From assembly GCA_045128835.1 (NCBI GenBank), contig JBGVRX010000011.1, forward strand, positions 1-64,000: a stretch of 64,000 nt of DNA, written 5' to 3'. How positions within the stretch are numbered: position 1 is the first letter of the stretch; each line of letters opens with the position of its first letter. The position numbers and the translations under genes were made by a program. This DNA is from CALVUJ01 sp045128835. GTDB lineage: Bacteria; Bacillota_I; Bacilli_A; RFN20; DUOF01. The notes under the pieces were generated by a model. That model worked only from the letters and a program-made list of their open reading frames with translations, was not told the origin of the DNA and searched no databases. This document shows, one piece after another, positions 32,570 to 42,222 of the stretch.

Positions 32570-33821
32570 AATCTACTTCTTCTGTAGCTTTATAGTTATA
32601 TATAGGTGTTATTTGTTCTAATATTTCTACAGTTGGTTTTATACATTCTTTTATTTCTTCAATTGGTTTATATGCTTGTGGGGCCTCATCTATAGTAGTT
32701 ACATCTACAGTTGTAGAATAAATATCTTTCATAGAATTTTTGTACTCCTCCATAGAAATTATCTCTTTTGCCTTTTTTCGAGACATAAGACGACCTGCTC
32801 CATGAGGGGCACTACAGTTCCAATCTTCATTTCCTAAACCTTTACATATTAAGCTTCCATCACGCATATTTATAGGAATTAATATCACTTCATCTTTTTG
32901 AGCACTAATTGCACCTTTACGGATGATGTTATGTTCTAAATCAATATAGTTGTGTAATGTCTCAAAAGAATATAATTCTTCTCCGTTAACAAAGAATTTA
33001 TCACCTATAACTTCAGCATTACCAAATATACCTTTAACTATCTCATAAGCCATTTTTTGGCGGCTCATATGAGCATATTTATAGCATACTTTTATATCGT
33101 TTAAATATTCTTCCTTATCTTTACCTTCCAAATAGCACAAATCTTTTTCTATTTCATTGTCTTTAGCTATACGTTTAGCTTCTTTTAAAGCCGCTTCTAT
33201 TTCTGTAGTTCTTCCTTCTTTCTTTAATTTTTCAATAATTTCTTTACGCTCATCTGTAGTTAAATTACCACCATGACAATGGCTAATTGCGCGTTCCATG
33301 TAAATTCTTGCTACTTGATTTCCTAAATTACGGCTTCCAGAATGTACTACAAGATACTTGTTCCCAACTGAGTCTACATCTATTTCTATAAAGTGATTAC
33401 CTCCACCTAAAGTTCCTATACCATACTTTATTTGGTTGTTATAGCTTAAGTATTCAAAGCACTTCATATTTTCTATTTCAGCATATAAATTTTTTAATTC
33501 TTCAGTTAGTTCCATCTCTTTGTGAACTTGGAATCCTGATGGTATTTTATTTTTTACAACCTCATCAACTTTAGCTAAATCCAATTCAATATTGCCCAAT
33601 TTAACTAAAAGCATTCCGCAATATAAGTCTACTCCAACAATGTTAGGTATTATTTTATCTCCTATCGTAGAAGTAAACCCTATAACGCATCCTTTACCAC
33701 TATGAACATCTGGCATAATTCTCACTTTTTCATTTTTAAAAGACTCTTGATTCATCAATTTATCTAATTGTTCAATAGCGCCTTCCTCTATAGTTTTTGC
33801 ATAAATCTTTAAATTTTTCAT
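32568..33821 (-). CDS. rtcB: RtcB-family RNA ligase
   Basis: The 417-residue protein has RtcB motifs: MPDVHSGKGCVIGFT (~37-51), NIVGVDLYCGM (~60-70, Mn-binding Asp and Cys), GTLGGGNHFIEID and HSGSRNLGNQVA, and NCSAPHGAGRLMSR with the His that becomes guanylylated. RtcB joins 2',3'-cyclic phosphate or 3'-phosphate ends to 5'-OH ends using GTP. In bacteria it is thought to repair broken RNA. No archease or RtcR partner is adjacent. AAGGAGTG precedes the ATG. Confidence 0.94.
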   Translation of the reverse strand: MKNLKIYAKTIEEGAIEQLDKLMNQESFKNEKVRIMPDVHSGKGCVIGFTSTIGDKIIPNIVGVDLYCGMLLVKLGNIELDLAKVDEVVKNKIPSGFQVHKEMELTEELKNLYAEIENMKCFEYLSYNNQIKYGIGTLGGGNHFIEIDVDSVGNKYLVVHSGSRNLGNQVARIYMERAISHCHGGNLTTDERKEIIEKLKKEGRTTEIEAALKEAKRIAKDNEIEKDLCYLEGKDKEEYLNDIKVCYKYAHMSRQKMAYEIVKGIFGNAEVIGDKFFVNGEELYSFETLHNYIDLEHNIIRKGAISAQKDEVILIPINMRDGSLICKGLGNEDWNCSAPHGAGRLMSRKKAKEIISMEEYKNSMKDIYSTTVDVTTIDEAPQAYKPIEEIKECIKPTVEILEQITPIYNYKATEEVD

Positions 33822-33989
33822 TTTAGTTCACTCCTTCGACTTACACTTATATTATATAATGTTAAATTTTATAATTAAATTGTCTTTGAGAAATAATTAA
33901 TGTACCCTTTTTTTATATATTTTGCATTTATAATTTGATAATATATATATAATAATGTACTATTATATTGTACAAAGGAGGAATTTATT

Positions 33990-34985
33990 ATGGAAAAAAT
34001 AAAAATAAATTTAACTAATAAATCTTTAAATGACTTAACTAATGACATGGTACTTTTTGAATATTTCAAAAAAGATGGCGAAATAAACAAAAATGGTTTT
34101 CTAAACGCATTATTGAAAAACTACTTTTCTATCTACGATGCTAAAGCAACTGAAGAAATAGAAAGATACACTAATATTGTAAGAAATCATGTCTTCCAAG
34201 AAAGAAATGCTAACGAACTAATTAATGATTTGATTTCCTCTAGCAATTTTTTCTCATTTAATAAGCAAGATATGCTAGATTCATCTATCTCCTTCAAATT
34301 AATAAATTCAAATTATAATATATTTAAAATAATAGAAAACAAGTATTTAAACTATCAAAGTATCTCTTCTTTCTTTAGAAATATGATTGAAAGTTATTTA
34401 TCATTACCAAAATATAAAAGAGAACAAATAATATACTTACAAACCTATGAACTTTTAAATGATTCTATTGAAGATGGAAGAAAAATAAAAGTGTTTTTCA
34501 AATCGGGTGAAGATATAGAAATTTATCCTTATTGTGTGTCTACAAGCAAAGAAGAAATATATAACTATTTACTAGGTATGAATACAACAAAAGATGATAA
34601 AAAGCAAGTTGCAAGTATTCATCTATCAAGAATTGATTCAATTTACTTATTAAAAGAGAAATTCACTTTCAATAAAGAAGAAAAAGAAAAATTAAACGAA
34701 GTAGTAAAAAATGGTGCTCAATTTCCGTATACTAATCCTTGCTGTGCCAAAATCAAATTAACAAAAACAGGGCAAAAACTATACAAGAAAAAATATCTAA
34801 ACAGACCTGATATAACAAGCATTGAGAATGATATTTATACTTTCAATTGCTCATTTGACCAATTGATGATATATTTCTTTGGTTTTGGTAAAGATGCTGA
34901 GGTTATTTCACCAAGTTATTTAAAAAATAAATTAAAAGATAAATATTATGATGCTTATAAAACTTATTGTGATGACGAAATCTAA
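33990..34985 (+). CDS. WYL-domain protein with RHH-like N-terminus
   Basis: The 331-residue protein begins EKIKINLTNKSLNDLTNDMV, similar to a ribbon-helix-helix. A WYL-type region follows from about 160 to 300: GRKIKVFFKSGEDIEIYPYC, then QVASIHLSRIDSIYLL. The C-terminal AEVISPSYLKNKLKDKYYDA is typical of WYL regulators. WYL domains sense ligands and are common in regulators of defence or mobile loci. AAAGGAGG precedes the ATG. The AT-rich upstream region contains ATGTAC and TTGTAC repeated 11 bases apart, a possible operator. Its target is unknown; no phage or CRISPR genes are near. Confidence 0.7.
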   Translation: MEKIKINLTNKSLNDLTNDMVLFEYFKKDGEINKNGFLNALLKNYFSIYDAKATEEIERYTNIVRNHVFQERNANELINDLISSSNFFSFNKQDMLDSSISFKLINSNYNIFKIIENKYLNYQSISSFFRNMIESYLSLPKYKREQIIYLQTYELLNDSIEDGRKIKVFFKSGEDIEIYPYCVSTSKEEIYNYLLGMNTTKDDKKQVASIHLSRIDSIYLLKEKFTFNKEEKEKLNEVVKNGAQFPYTNPCCAKIKLTKTGQKLYKKKYLNRPDITSIENDIYTFNCSFDQLMIYFFGFGKDAEVISPSYLKNKLKDKYYDAYKTYCDDEI

Positions 34986-35092
34986 TAACTACAAATTAAA
35001 AGATAATTTATTTTTGTTTTCAAATAAGTGATATTGCTTTTTATATAATAAAAAAATATGATAAAATACTATCGTTAAAAGGGGTGTATTAC

Positions 35093-36136
35093 ATGAAAAA
35101 ATTCTTGTTATGCTTACTAATGTTAATCGTTACTCCAATAAGCGGATGTACTATTGACTATTCAAATTTCAAAAAAAGCGATCCAAATGTTCCACTAGTT
35201 CAAAATCCAGATGGAACATATACCAAAAACTTCTTAGATTCATCTTGTTCAAATATTGATGTTTATTATTTAGATTTGCAAGATGATAAACACGAAACAA
35301 AAATAGGTGACTCTACATATATTAAATGTGGTAATGTTGACATCCTTATTGATGCAGGCGTTAAAAATGTAGGAAGTAATACCGTAGTTCCTTTCTTAAA
35401 AGAAAAAGTTACTGATAAAACACTAGAGTTAGTAATTATTACACATACAGACAACGATCATATTGGTGGTTTTGTTGGTCTATCATCTAAAGAAGGAGCA
35501 TTAAGAATAAGTGATTTCACATACGAATATATTATTGAATCTGGGTATGTAGCAGACACACAAGTATACAGAGATTTAATGGAATTAGTAACTGAATCTG
35601 GCGCTAAAGTGTGTACTGGACACCAATCACTTACTGGCGAAAATGAATGTGCTAAATCATTCAAATTAGGAAACGCTACTCTAGATGTTTTAGATACAAG
35701 TTTTTACAACGATAACAAAGCATCTGCTAATGATAGATCTATAGTTACTCTTCTTACTCATAACGAAGTAACATTCTTATTCCCTGGCGATTTAGAAGAT
35801 GATGAAGAACTTGCCAAAATTGTGGAACATGTAGATATTTTTAAAGCAGCACACCATGGTGCAAGTAGCGCCAACTCTTCTGCTTTACTAAACGCTTTAA
35901 CTCCAGATGTAATAATCCTATCTACAGGACTTGATGGTGTAGAAAAATACGATATTCCTCAACAAGCTACTTTAGATAGAATATATGCAGTAACAGACAC
36001 TGTATACGCAACATTTACAACTGGAACAATTAAAATAACAAGTAACGGAACAAACTATACTGTAAGTGCTGATAACTTACAACTATTCCAAACAACAGAT
36101 TGGTTTACTGCAAACAGAACTTACAACGCTTCATAA
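35093..36136 (+). CDS. ComEC-type metallo-beta-lactamase lipoprotein
   Basis: The ~347-residue protein has a lipoprotein signal (MLIVTPISGC, Cys ~19) and an extracellular metallo-beta-lactamase domain of the ComEC C-terminal type. Motifs are HTDNDHIGGF for the metal site, FPGDLEDDEE, and KAAHHGASSANSS in the third motif. Stand-alone forms of this domain are predicted phosphodiesterases or nucleases at the cell surface; the substrate is not known. The channel part of ComEC is absent. The start ATG 35093 follows AGGGG. Next is cysS after 66 bases. Confidence 0.87.
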   Translation: MKKFLLCLLMLIVTPISGCTIDYSNFKKSDPNVPLVQNPDGTYTKNFLDSSCSNIDVYYLDLQDDKHETKIGDSTYIKCGNVDILIDAGVKNVGSNTVVPFLKEKVTDKTLELVIITHTDNDHIGGFVGLSSKEGALRISDFTYEYIIESGYVADTQVYRDLMELVTESGAKVCTGHQSLTGENECAKSFKLGNATLDVLDTSFYNDNKASANDRSIVTLLTHNEVTFLFPGDLEDDEELAKIVEHVDIFKAAHHGASSANSSALLNALTPDVIILSTGLDGVEKYDIPQQATLDRIYAVTDTVYATFTTGTIKITSNGTNYTVSADNLQLFQTTDWFTANRTYNAS

Positions 36137-36202
36137 ATTATTTAAAATTGACATTAAACTATTAGTTTAATAAAATATATTGATGTTAGGAGAATGATAA
36201 AA

Positions 36203-37609
36203 ATGAAATTATACAATACATTAACAAGAAAGTTAGAAGAATTTATTCCTCATGATGAGAATGAAGTAAAAATGTATACTTGTGGACCTACAGTATATCA
36301 CTTTGCTCATATCGGTAACATGAGAACTTATATTAGTGAAGATATATTAGAAAAAGCCTTAGTATTCTTAGGATACAACGTTAAAAGATGTATGAACATT
36401 ACAGATGTTGGGCACTTAACTAGTGATGGTGACTTTGGAGAAGATAAAATGGCTGTCGCAGCAAAAAGAGAAAATAAAGGTGTATTAGAAATTGCTAAAT
36501 ATTACACAGACATTTTCTTTCAAGAAATGGACATGTTAAATATAAAAATGCCAGAAATCGTATCTAAAGCAACAGACAATATAAAAGAATATGTAAAAAT
36601 AACAAAAAAATTATTAGAAACTGGATATGCATATAAAGCTGGAGATAACATCTATTTTGATGTATCTAAATTCCCTGATTATTACGATTTATCAAAGAAA
36701 AAAGCCGACGATTTACAAGTTGGCTCTAGAGATGATGTTGAGTTTGATAATCAAAAAAGAAACCAAGCAGACTTCGTTCTATGGTTTAACTCATCAAAAT
36801 TCGAAAACCACGCATTAAAATGGGAAACTGAACTAGGAACTGGATACCCAGGATGGCACATTGAATGTAGTGGTATATCTTTAAAATATTTAGGAGAATA
36901 CTTAGATATTCACTGTGGAGCAGTTGACGCTATATTCCCTCACCATACAAATGAAATCGCACAAAGCGAAGCATATTTAGGACACAAATGGTGTAATTAT
37001 TGGGTTCACCTAGCATTTTTAAACGATGAAACTGGAAAAATGTCTAAATCTAACGGTGAATTTTTAACTGTTTCTAATTTACAAAAAAGAGGATTTAACC
37101 CATTAGCGTACCGTTTCTACTGTTTACAATCGCATTACAGAAACACATTAACATTTGATTTTGAAAAACTAGAAGCTACTCAAACCGCTTACAACAAACT
37201 AGTAAACAAATTAGATGCAATGAAAGCTAATTACAATGAAAATGATATAGATGCAACTACATATGACTCTTATATCGCTAAATTCAAAGAGTATTTATCA
37301 AATGATTTAAATACTGCTAGTACAATCACATTAATACACGATTTATTAAAAGAAGATTGCTCTGACAGCACTAAAATAGCTTTAATAAAACAATTTGATA
37401 CTGTTCTTTCTTTAGATTTATTAAATAAAAAAGAAACTGAAATAGACAAAGACTTAGAGGATTATATAAAAGAAATGATAGATAAAAGAAATTTAGCAAA
37501 GAAAGATAGAAACTTCGCTTTAGCAGATCAAATAAGAGAAGAATTAAAAGAAAAAGGAATCTTAATAAAAGATACTCGTGAAGGAACAATTTACGAATTA
37601 ATTAAATAA
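36203..37609 (+). CDS. cysS: Cysteinyl-tRNA synthetase
   Basis: The ~468-residue class I enzyme charges tRNA-Cys. The zinc and HIGH region is CGPTVYHFAHIGNMRTY (~24-40), and the KMSKS loop is KMSKSNG. The catalytic domain is followed by a helical C-terminal domain with the usual KKDRNFALADQIREEL. Length is normal for bacterial CysRS. The start ATG 36203 is nine bases after AGGAG; the upstream in-frame ATG touches that site. No T-box is seen in the 66-base leader. A bidirectional terminator follows. Confidence 0.96.
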   Translation: MKLYNTLTRKLEEFIPHDENEVKMYTCGPTVYHFAHIGNMRTYISEDILEKALVFLGYNVKRCMNITDVGHLTSDGDFGEDKMAVAAKRENKGVLEIAKYYTDIFFQEMDMLNIKMPEIVSKATDNIKEYVKITKKLLETGYAYKAGDNIYFDVSKFPDYYDLSKKKADDLQVGSRDDVEFDNQKRNQADFVLWFNSSKFENHALKWETELGTGYPGWHIECSGISLKYLGEYLDIHCGAVDAIFPHHTNEIAQSEAYLGHKWCNYWVHLAFLNDETGKMSKSNGEFLTVSNLQKRGFNPLAYRFYCLQSHYRNTLTFDFEKLEATQTAYNKLVNKLDAMKANYNENDIDATTYDSYIAKFKEYLSNDLNTASTITLIHDLLKEDCSDSTKIALIKQFDTVLSLDLLNKKETEIDKDLEDYIKEMIDKRNLAKKDRNFALADQIREELKEKGILIKDTREGTIYELIK

Positions 37610-37612
37610 AAC

Positions 37613-37646
37613 AAAAAGGATGCTTAAAACAAAAGCATCCTTTTAT
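37613..37646. terminator. Bidirectional Rho-independent terminator
   Basis: AAAAGGATGCTT pairs with AAGCATCCTTTT across a short loop, lying between the convergent cysS and second EF-P genes. Confidence 0.92.
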
Positions 37647-37665
37647 ATTACTTATTATTTTCTTA

Positions 37666-38223
37666 CTATCCTCTAGAATCGTATTCACCAGTTGTTGTAT
37701 TAATAACAATCATTTCATCTTGTTCAATAAACAATGGCACTCTAAGCTTAAATCCAGTTTCTAAAACAGCATCTTTAGTTGCTCTAGTAACAGTATCTCC
37801 TCTAACAGCACTTGCAGTTTCTGCAACTTGTAATGTAACCTTTGCAGGCAACTCTATACCAATAACTTCTTGATTAAAGTATGTAATAGTAGCCACTTTA
37901 TTTGGAACTAAAAAATTAAGTTCCCACTCAAGTCTAGTTTTAGGAATACTAACTTGATCATAACTATCATTATCCATGAAAACAACCATATCGCCTTCAT
38001 CGTATAAATAAAGCATACTTCTCTTATCTAAGAAAACACCTTCAACTTTATCTCCTGCTGTATAAGACAACTCAGTAGAAGCGCCACTTCTTAAATTTTT
38101 AACTTTAACCTTTATAACCATTTGTCCTCTAGCACTCTTATTTCTATTAATATCTAGTACTAAATATAAAACGCCATCATCAACAAATGTAGATCCTGGT
38201 TTAAGATCATTAACTAACATCAT
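37666..38223 (-). CDS. Divergent second elongation factor P paralogue with Arg at loop tip
   Basis: The 185-residue protein has the full EF-P layout with a well conserved C-terminal domain (RATKDAVLETGFKLRVPLFI). Its domain I loop reads INRNKSARGQMVIKV, where true EF-P has HVKPGKGAAFVR, so the tip Lys is Arg and the Pro-Gly is lost. Arg at this position is known from rhamnosylated EF-P of other bacteria, but no EarP-like gene is here. It may be a specialised paralogue with a different modification or none. GAGGGTAAT precedes a double ATG. The standard copy is at 20370-20924. Confidence 0.85.
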   Translation of the reverse strand: MMLVNDLKPGSTFVDDGVLYLVLDINRNKSARGQMVIKVKVKNLRSGASTELSYTAGDKVEGVFLDKRSMLYLYDEGDMVVFMDNDSYDQVSIPKTRLEWELNFLVPNKVATITYFNQEVIGIELPAKVTLQVAETASAVRGDTVTRATKDAVLETGFKLRVPLFIEQDEMIVINTTTGEYDSRG

Positions 38224-38286
38224 AATTATTACCCTCTCTCTTACCTAGATATATTAGCAAATTTAGTCTAAAAAAGTAAAGAATAC

Positions 38287-38679
38287 TCACTCAAACACTT
38301 TCATTTTTTCCGTTTCAAAAGACAAAGAGTACATAATAAAAACATTATTAATAAGAAAATATGAAATAACTGCAAGATAATCACTAAATTCATATTTGCT
38401 AGTAGAAAACATAATCATACTAAAAACCAGCCCAATAACTAATCCAACAAAAACATACATGCCATAGTTGTTTTTAAAACGAATTACAAATTTATAAAGG
38501 AACAATGAAATTATATCTACCAAAACAACAATCAGATTCGCTAAGAATAAATTCTCAATATATTTAAAAGGAAATACTTCCAAATAAAAAAAAGATACTA
38601 TTCTAAAATAAAAATAAAACAAGAACAAAATATTAAAAAACAATAAACTCATAAAAATATAACCAAGGAAATTTTTCAT
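38287..38679 (-). CDS. Four-helix membrane protein, unknown
   Basis: I do not recognise this 130-residue protein. It is nearly all hydrophobic with about four membrane helices (~5-28, 40-62, 72-92, 100-120), with a basic loop VIRFKNNYG between the second and third and a short charged C-terminus. GGTGATT precedes the ATG. It stands between efp2 and the ABC exporter operon, divergent from the latter. The gap of 63 bases to efp2 may contain the efp2 promoter. Confidence 0.55.
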   Translation of the reverse strand: MKNFLGYIFMSLLFFNILFLFYFYFRIVSFFYLEVFPFKYIENLFLANLIVVLVDIISLFLYKFVIRFKNNYGMYVFVGLVIGLVFSMIMFSTSKYEFSDYLAVISYFLINNVFIMYSLSFETEKMKVFE

Positions 38680-38719
38680 TTAATCACCACTATTATCTTT
38701 TCCTAAAGAATCAAAATCA

Positions 38720-38748
38720 TTGACATAAAAACGCCAAAATATTATCAT
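38720..38748 (+). promoter_or_regulatory. Sigma-A-type promoter of ABC exporter operon
   Basis: TTGACA at 38720-38725 and TATCAT at 38743-38748 are 17 bases apart, 45 bases upstream of the start codon of the first ABC gene. Confidence 0.55.
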
Positions 38749-38792
38749 TTAATTATCAAATGCCTATCCAATTTTTTTGGAGGGCTTTTTTT

Positions 38793-40514
38793 ATGAAAAT
38801 TTTACTAAATGAACTTAAAAAATATAAAATATCTATATTTTTAATTCTTGTAGGAACTTATATAAGCACTACTTTTGAATTAACATTACCCCTATTACTA
38901 GCAAATGCATTAAATGTAGGAATAATTCAAAGTTATGGACTAAACTACATAAAAATGATTGCAATAATGATGCTTACATTAATTATTATAAGTGTCTTAT
39001 TAAATTTAATAGTAAATTATCTAATTATAAAAATAAGCACTTACTGTGCTTGTAATATTAGAAATAATTTATTCTCTAAAGTACTAACACTTAAAATTAA
39101 TGAATTTAAAAACTTTCCTGTATCTTCGCTTATAACTAGAACAAATCAAGATGTAGATCAAATCAAAAGTTTTATAGTATCTTTCCTTTCTACTATATTC
39201 AAAGGCCCTATTTTATTAATCAGTTGTATTACTGTCTTAAAAACACTAAATTCTTCATTCCTTGTTTTGATTATAGTGTCAGTCATAATTCTTTTACTAT
39301 TTCTAGCAATTATGATATATAAATTACTTCCTATTTCAAAGAAAATAGAATTATCATTAGACAGCTTAAACAAACATTTAAATGAAAAAATATCTGGATA
39401 TAAACTTATAAAAAGTTACAATAACCTAGAATTAGAAAATAACAAGTTTGAAAAAGAAAATGAAAATCATTTGTTATTATCAAAAAAAATCATAAAATAT
39501 TCCTCTTTTATCAATCCTTTTTTAAATTTAATCGTTAATTCAATAACAATTATTATCTTATCAATGAGTCTTAGTTTAATTAAAACTAATTCAATGGAAG
39601 CAGGAACAATAATTGCTACTATCCAATATATTCTTCAACTACTTTTATCAATAGTAATGATTTCACTTCTTGCTATAAACATACCTACAATAAGAATATC
39701 ATTAAATAGAATTGAAGAAGTATTAAATGCCTCTAGTTTTGAAGTAGAAACAAGCAATAAAGAATTAAATATAAATTCAATATCATTCAACGATTTAAAT
39801 TTTTCTTATACTAAAACTTGTCCCCTATTAAAAGATATATCATTTACAATAAACAAAGGTGAAAATTTAGGAATACTAGGATTAAATGGAAGTGGCAAAT
39901 CTACAATTTTCAAACTACTAATGAAAGAATTAGAGTTAGAAAAAGGTTCAATCAAAATAAATGAAACCGATATTAATGAACTAACAAGAAAAAGTATAAC
40001 AAACGCAATAACTTATATACCTCAAAAGCCATATATTTTAAAAGGATCAATATTAGAAAATATAGCATTCGCCAATAATAAATTAAACATGAACGATATT
40101 TCAAAAATAGTTCATACATGTAACCTAGAAAACTTCATATTGGAGAAAAAAGAACAATTAAACTATCTTTTACAAGAAGATGGTGCTAACCTCTCTGGTG
40201 GGCAAAAACAAAGAATCTCGCTAGCTAGAGCGTTAGCAAGAAACAAAGACTTTCTAATTCTTGATGAACCATTTAGTGCCCTAGACTATCAAACAGAAAA
40301 AGAAATAACACAAAAGTTAGATACCTATTATAAAGAAACAACTTTTGTAATAATTTCCCAAAGAATATCATCTATACTAAAATGCAATCAAATTATAGTG
40401 CTAGATGATGGCAAAATTATAGCTAAAGGATCTCACGAAGAACTACTAAACAATTGCAAACTATACAAAGAAATATTTTCGCTTCAAAAGGAGGCTATAG
40501 AATATGACATTTAA
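38793..40514 (+). CDS. Heterodimeric ABC exporter subunit 1 (degenerate switch His)
   Basis: The ~573-residue type IV ABC exporter half has six membrane helices (~1-310) and an ATPase domain. Walker A is GLNGSGKST, the signature LSGGQKQR is intact and Walker B reads LILDEPFSALD. The switch His is replaced: FVIISQRIS where AHRLS is usual. In heterodimeric exporters this marks the degenerate site. The start ATG 38793 follows TTGGAGGGC; the longer frame to 38760 has no site. It overlaps subunit 2 by 11 bases. Substrate unknown; drug or peptide export is typical. Confidence 0.9.
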   Translation: MKILLNELKKYKISIFLILVGTYISTTFELTLPLLLANALNVGIIQSYGLNYIKMIAIMMLTLIIISVLLNLIVNYLIIKISTYCACNIRNNLFSKVLTLKINEFKNFPVSSLITRTNQDVDQIKSFIVSFLSTIFKGPILLISCITVLKTLNSSFLVLIIVSVIILLLFLAIMIYKLLPISKKIELSLDSLNKHLNEKISGYKLIKSYNNLELENNKFEKENENHLLLSKKIIKYSSFINPFLNLIVNSITIIILSMSLSLIKTNSMEAGTIIATIQYILQLLLSIVMISLLAINIPTIRISLNRIEEVLNASSFEVETSNKELNINSISFNDLNFSYTKTCPLLKDISFTINKGENLGILGLNGSGKSTIFKLLMKELELEKGSIKINETDINELTRKSITNAITYIPQKPYILKGSILENIAFANNKLNMNDISKIVHTCNLENFILEKKEQLNYLLQEDGANLSGGQKQRISLARALARNKDFLILDEPFSALDYQTEKEITQKLDTYYKETTFVIISQRISSILKCNQIIVLDDGKIIAKGSHEELLNNCKLYKEIFSLQKEAIEYDI

Positions 40515-42222
40515 ACGCTTATTTTCCTACTTTAAACCTTATAAAGTCAAATTAATATTAATTATATCAATAACCTTAATTTCTGCGATTATATCCATAT
40601 TTACCCCTAAACTACTTGGAGATTTTATCACTTCTATCTATGAAAGCATTAAAGACAGCAGTTCAGTTCAAACAAAATATTTAATAATCATTCTTATAAC
40701 ATTATCAGTACTCTACTTATTTAATATCTTATTATCTTTTTTAGAAAACAATCTTATAGGAAATTTAGGGCAAAAAATAGTACATACCCTAAAAGACAAA
40801 ACAAATCAAAAATTATCCAAACTTCCTGTCTCTTATTATGAAACTCACAGCAAAGGAGAACTATTATCTAAATTTAACAATGATATAGATTCTATAACTA
40901 CAATCTATACTGTCACATTGCCAAAAACTATCAATTATATCGCTACATTTATAGGAACTTTAATAATGATGTTTTATATTGACCATCTTTTAACTCTAAT
41001 AACTCTAGTTTCATTACCTTTAATATTTTTATTTACTAAACTACTATTAAAACTTTCTAAGAAAAAACAAGAACTATATCTTCAAAAAATCGGATATTTA
41101 AATAGCGTTATAACCGAATCATACCTAAACATGGAAATTATTTCATTGTTTAATAATGATGAATTAATGACTGATAGTTTTAAAAAACTAAATAAAGAAC
41201 TATCAAAAACAAACTTAAAGGTCACTTTAATAACAAGCCTTCTATCCCCTTTTATTTCCCTAATCAACTATCTTACTTATCTTTTAATCCTAGTTTTAGG
41301 ATCTAAACATGTAATTGAAGGAAGAATAAAATTTGGAGAAATACAGGCACTAATACAATACACTAAGCAATTAGGATCACCCATTAATAGTTTCACCTCA
41401 TTAACAACTCAAATTCAAAATTCCTTACTTGCTGCGAAAAGAATATTTGAAATACTAGATGAAAAAGAAGATGAAGAAAACACATCATCTAACACTATAA
41501 ATCCCATAAATAAAATAGAATTCAAAAATGTTTCCTTTTCATACAATGATACCCCATTTATAGAGAATTTAAATCTATCCGTAAATAAAGGAGAAAAAAT
41601 AGCAATAGTCGGAGAAACTGGAAGCGGTAAATCTACAATTATAAATCTTTTAATGAATTTTTATAAAATCAATAAAGGAGAAATCCTAATAAATGGCAAA
41701 AACTTATATGATTATAATTTGAAATCTTATTACAATCAAACCTCATTAGTCCCTCAAAATACCTGGTTATTAAATGACACTATCGAAAACAACCTAAAAT
41801 ACGGCAACACAGACATTTTAGAAGACTCGCTAGTAAAAACCTGCAAAGATACTAATTTCATTGAAATAATAAATAAAATGCCAAATTTATATAAAGAAAT
41901 AATAAATGAATGCACACAAAATATATCCGAAGGAGAAAAGCAACTACTAACCATTACTAGAGCATTATTAAAAGAACATAGCCTTCTAGTTTTAGATGAA
42001 GCAACTAGTTACATAGATTCAAAAAATGAAGAATTGATTCAAAACGCTATAAATAATAATTATGAAAACAAAATAACGATAATAGTCGCACATCGCTTAT
42101 CTACAATTATAAACGCAGATAAAATACTCGTTATAAAAAAAGGTAAAATAATAGAAAGTGGAACACATGATTCTTTGTATAAAGAAAAAGGAGAATACTT
42201 TAAGTTATTACAAGCCTTATAA
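40504..42222 (+). CDS. Heterodimeric ABC exporter subunit 2 (degenerate signature)
   Basis: This 572-residue partner has six membrane helices and an ATPase domain with Walker A GETGSGKST, Walker B LLVLDEATSYID and a normal switch motif VAHRLST. Its signature is altered to NISEGEKQ where LSGGQ is expected. Combined with subunit 1, the altered signature faces the site with the altered switch residue, leaving one canonical and one degenerate ATP site, as in BmrCD/TM287-288-type exporters. AAGGAGG precedes the ATG inside subunit 1. It overlaps the convergent hydrolase gene by six bases at the 3' end. Confidence 0.9.
   Translation: MTFKRLFSYFKPYKVKLILIISITLISAIISIFTPKLLGDFITSIYESIKDSSSVQTKYLIIILITLSVLYLFNILLSFLENNLIGNLGQKIVHTLKDKTNQKLSKLPVSYYETHSKGELLSKFNNDIDSITTIYTVTLPKTINYIATFIGTLIMMFYIDHLLTLITLVSLPLIFLFTKLLLKLSKKKQELYLQKIGYLNSVITESYLNMEIISLFNNDELMTDSFKKLNKELSKTNLKVTLITSLLSPFISLINYLTYLLILVLGSKHVIEGRIKFGEIQALIQYTKQLGSPINSFTSLTTQIQNSLLAAKRIFEILDEKEDEENTSSNTINPINKIEFKNVSFSYNDTPFIENLNLSVNKGEKIAIVGETGSGKSTIINLLMNFYKINKGEILINGKNLYDYNLKSYYNQTSLVPQNTWLLNDTIENNLKYGNTDILEDSLVKTCKDTNFIEIINKMPNLYKEIINECTQNISEGEKQLLTITRALLKEHSLLVLDEATSYIDSKNEELIQNAINNNYENKITIIVAHRLSTIINADKILVIKKGKIIESGTHDSLYKEKGEYFKLLQAL

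Noticed and set aside
33875..34086. Minus-strand 71-residue frame overlapping the WYL gene start
   Set aside because: It covers the promoter and start of the WYL gene on the opposite strand, has poor composition and no ribosome site.
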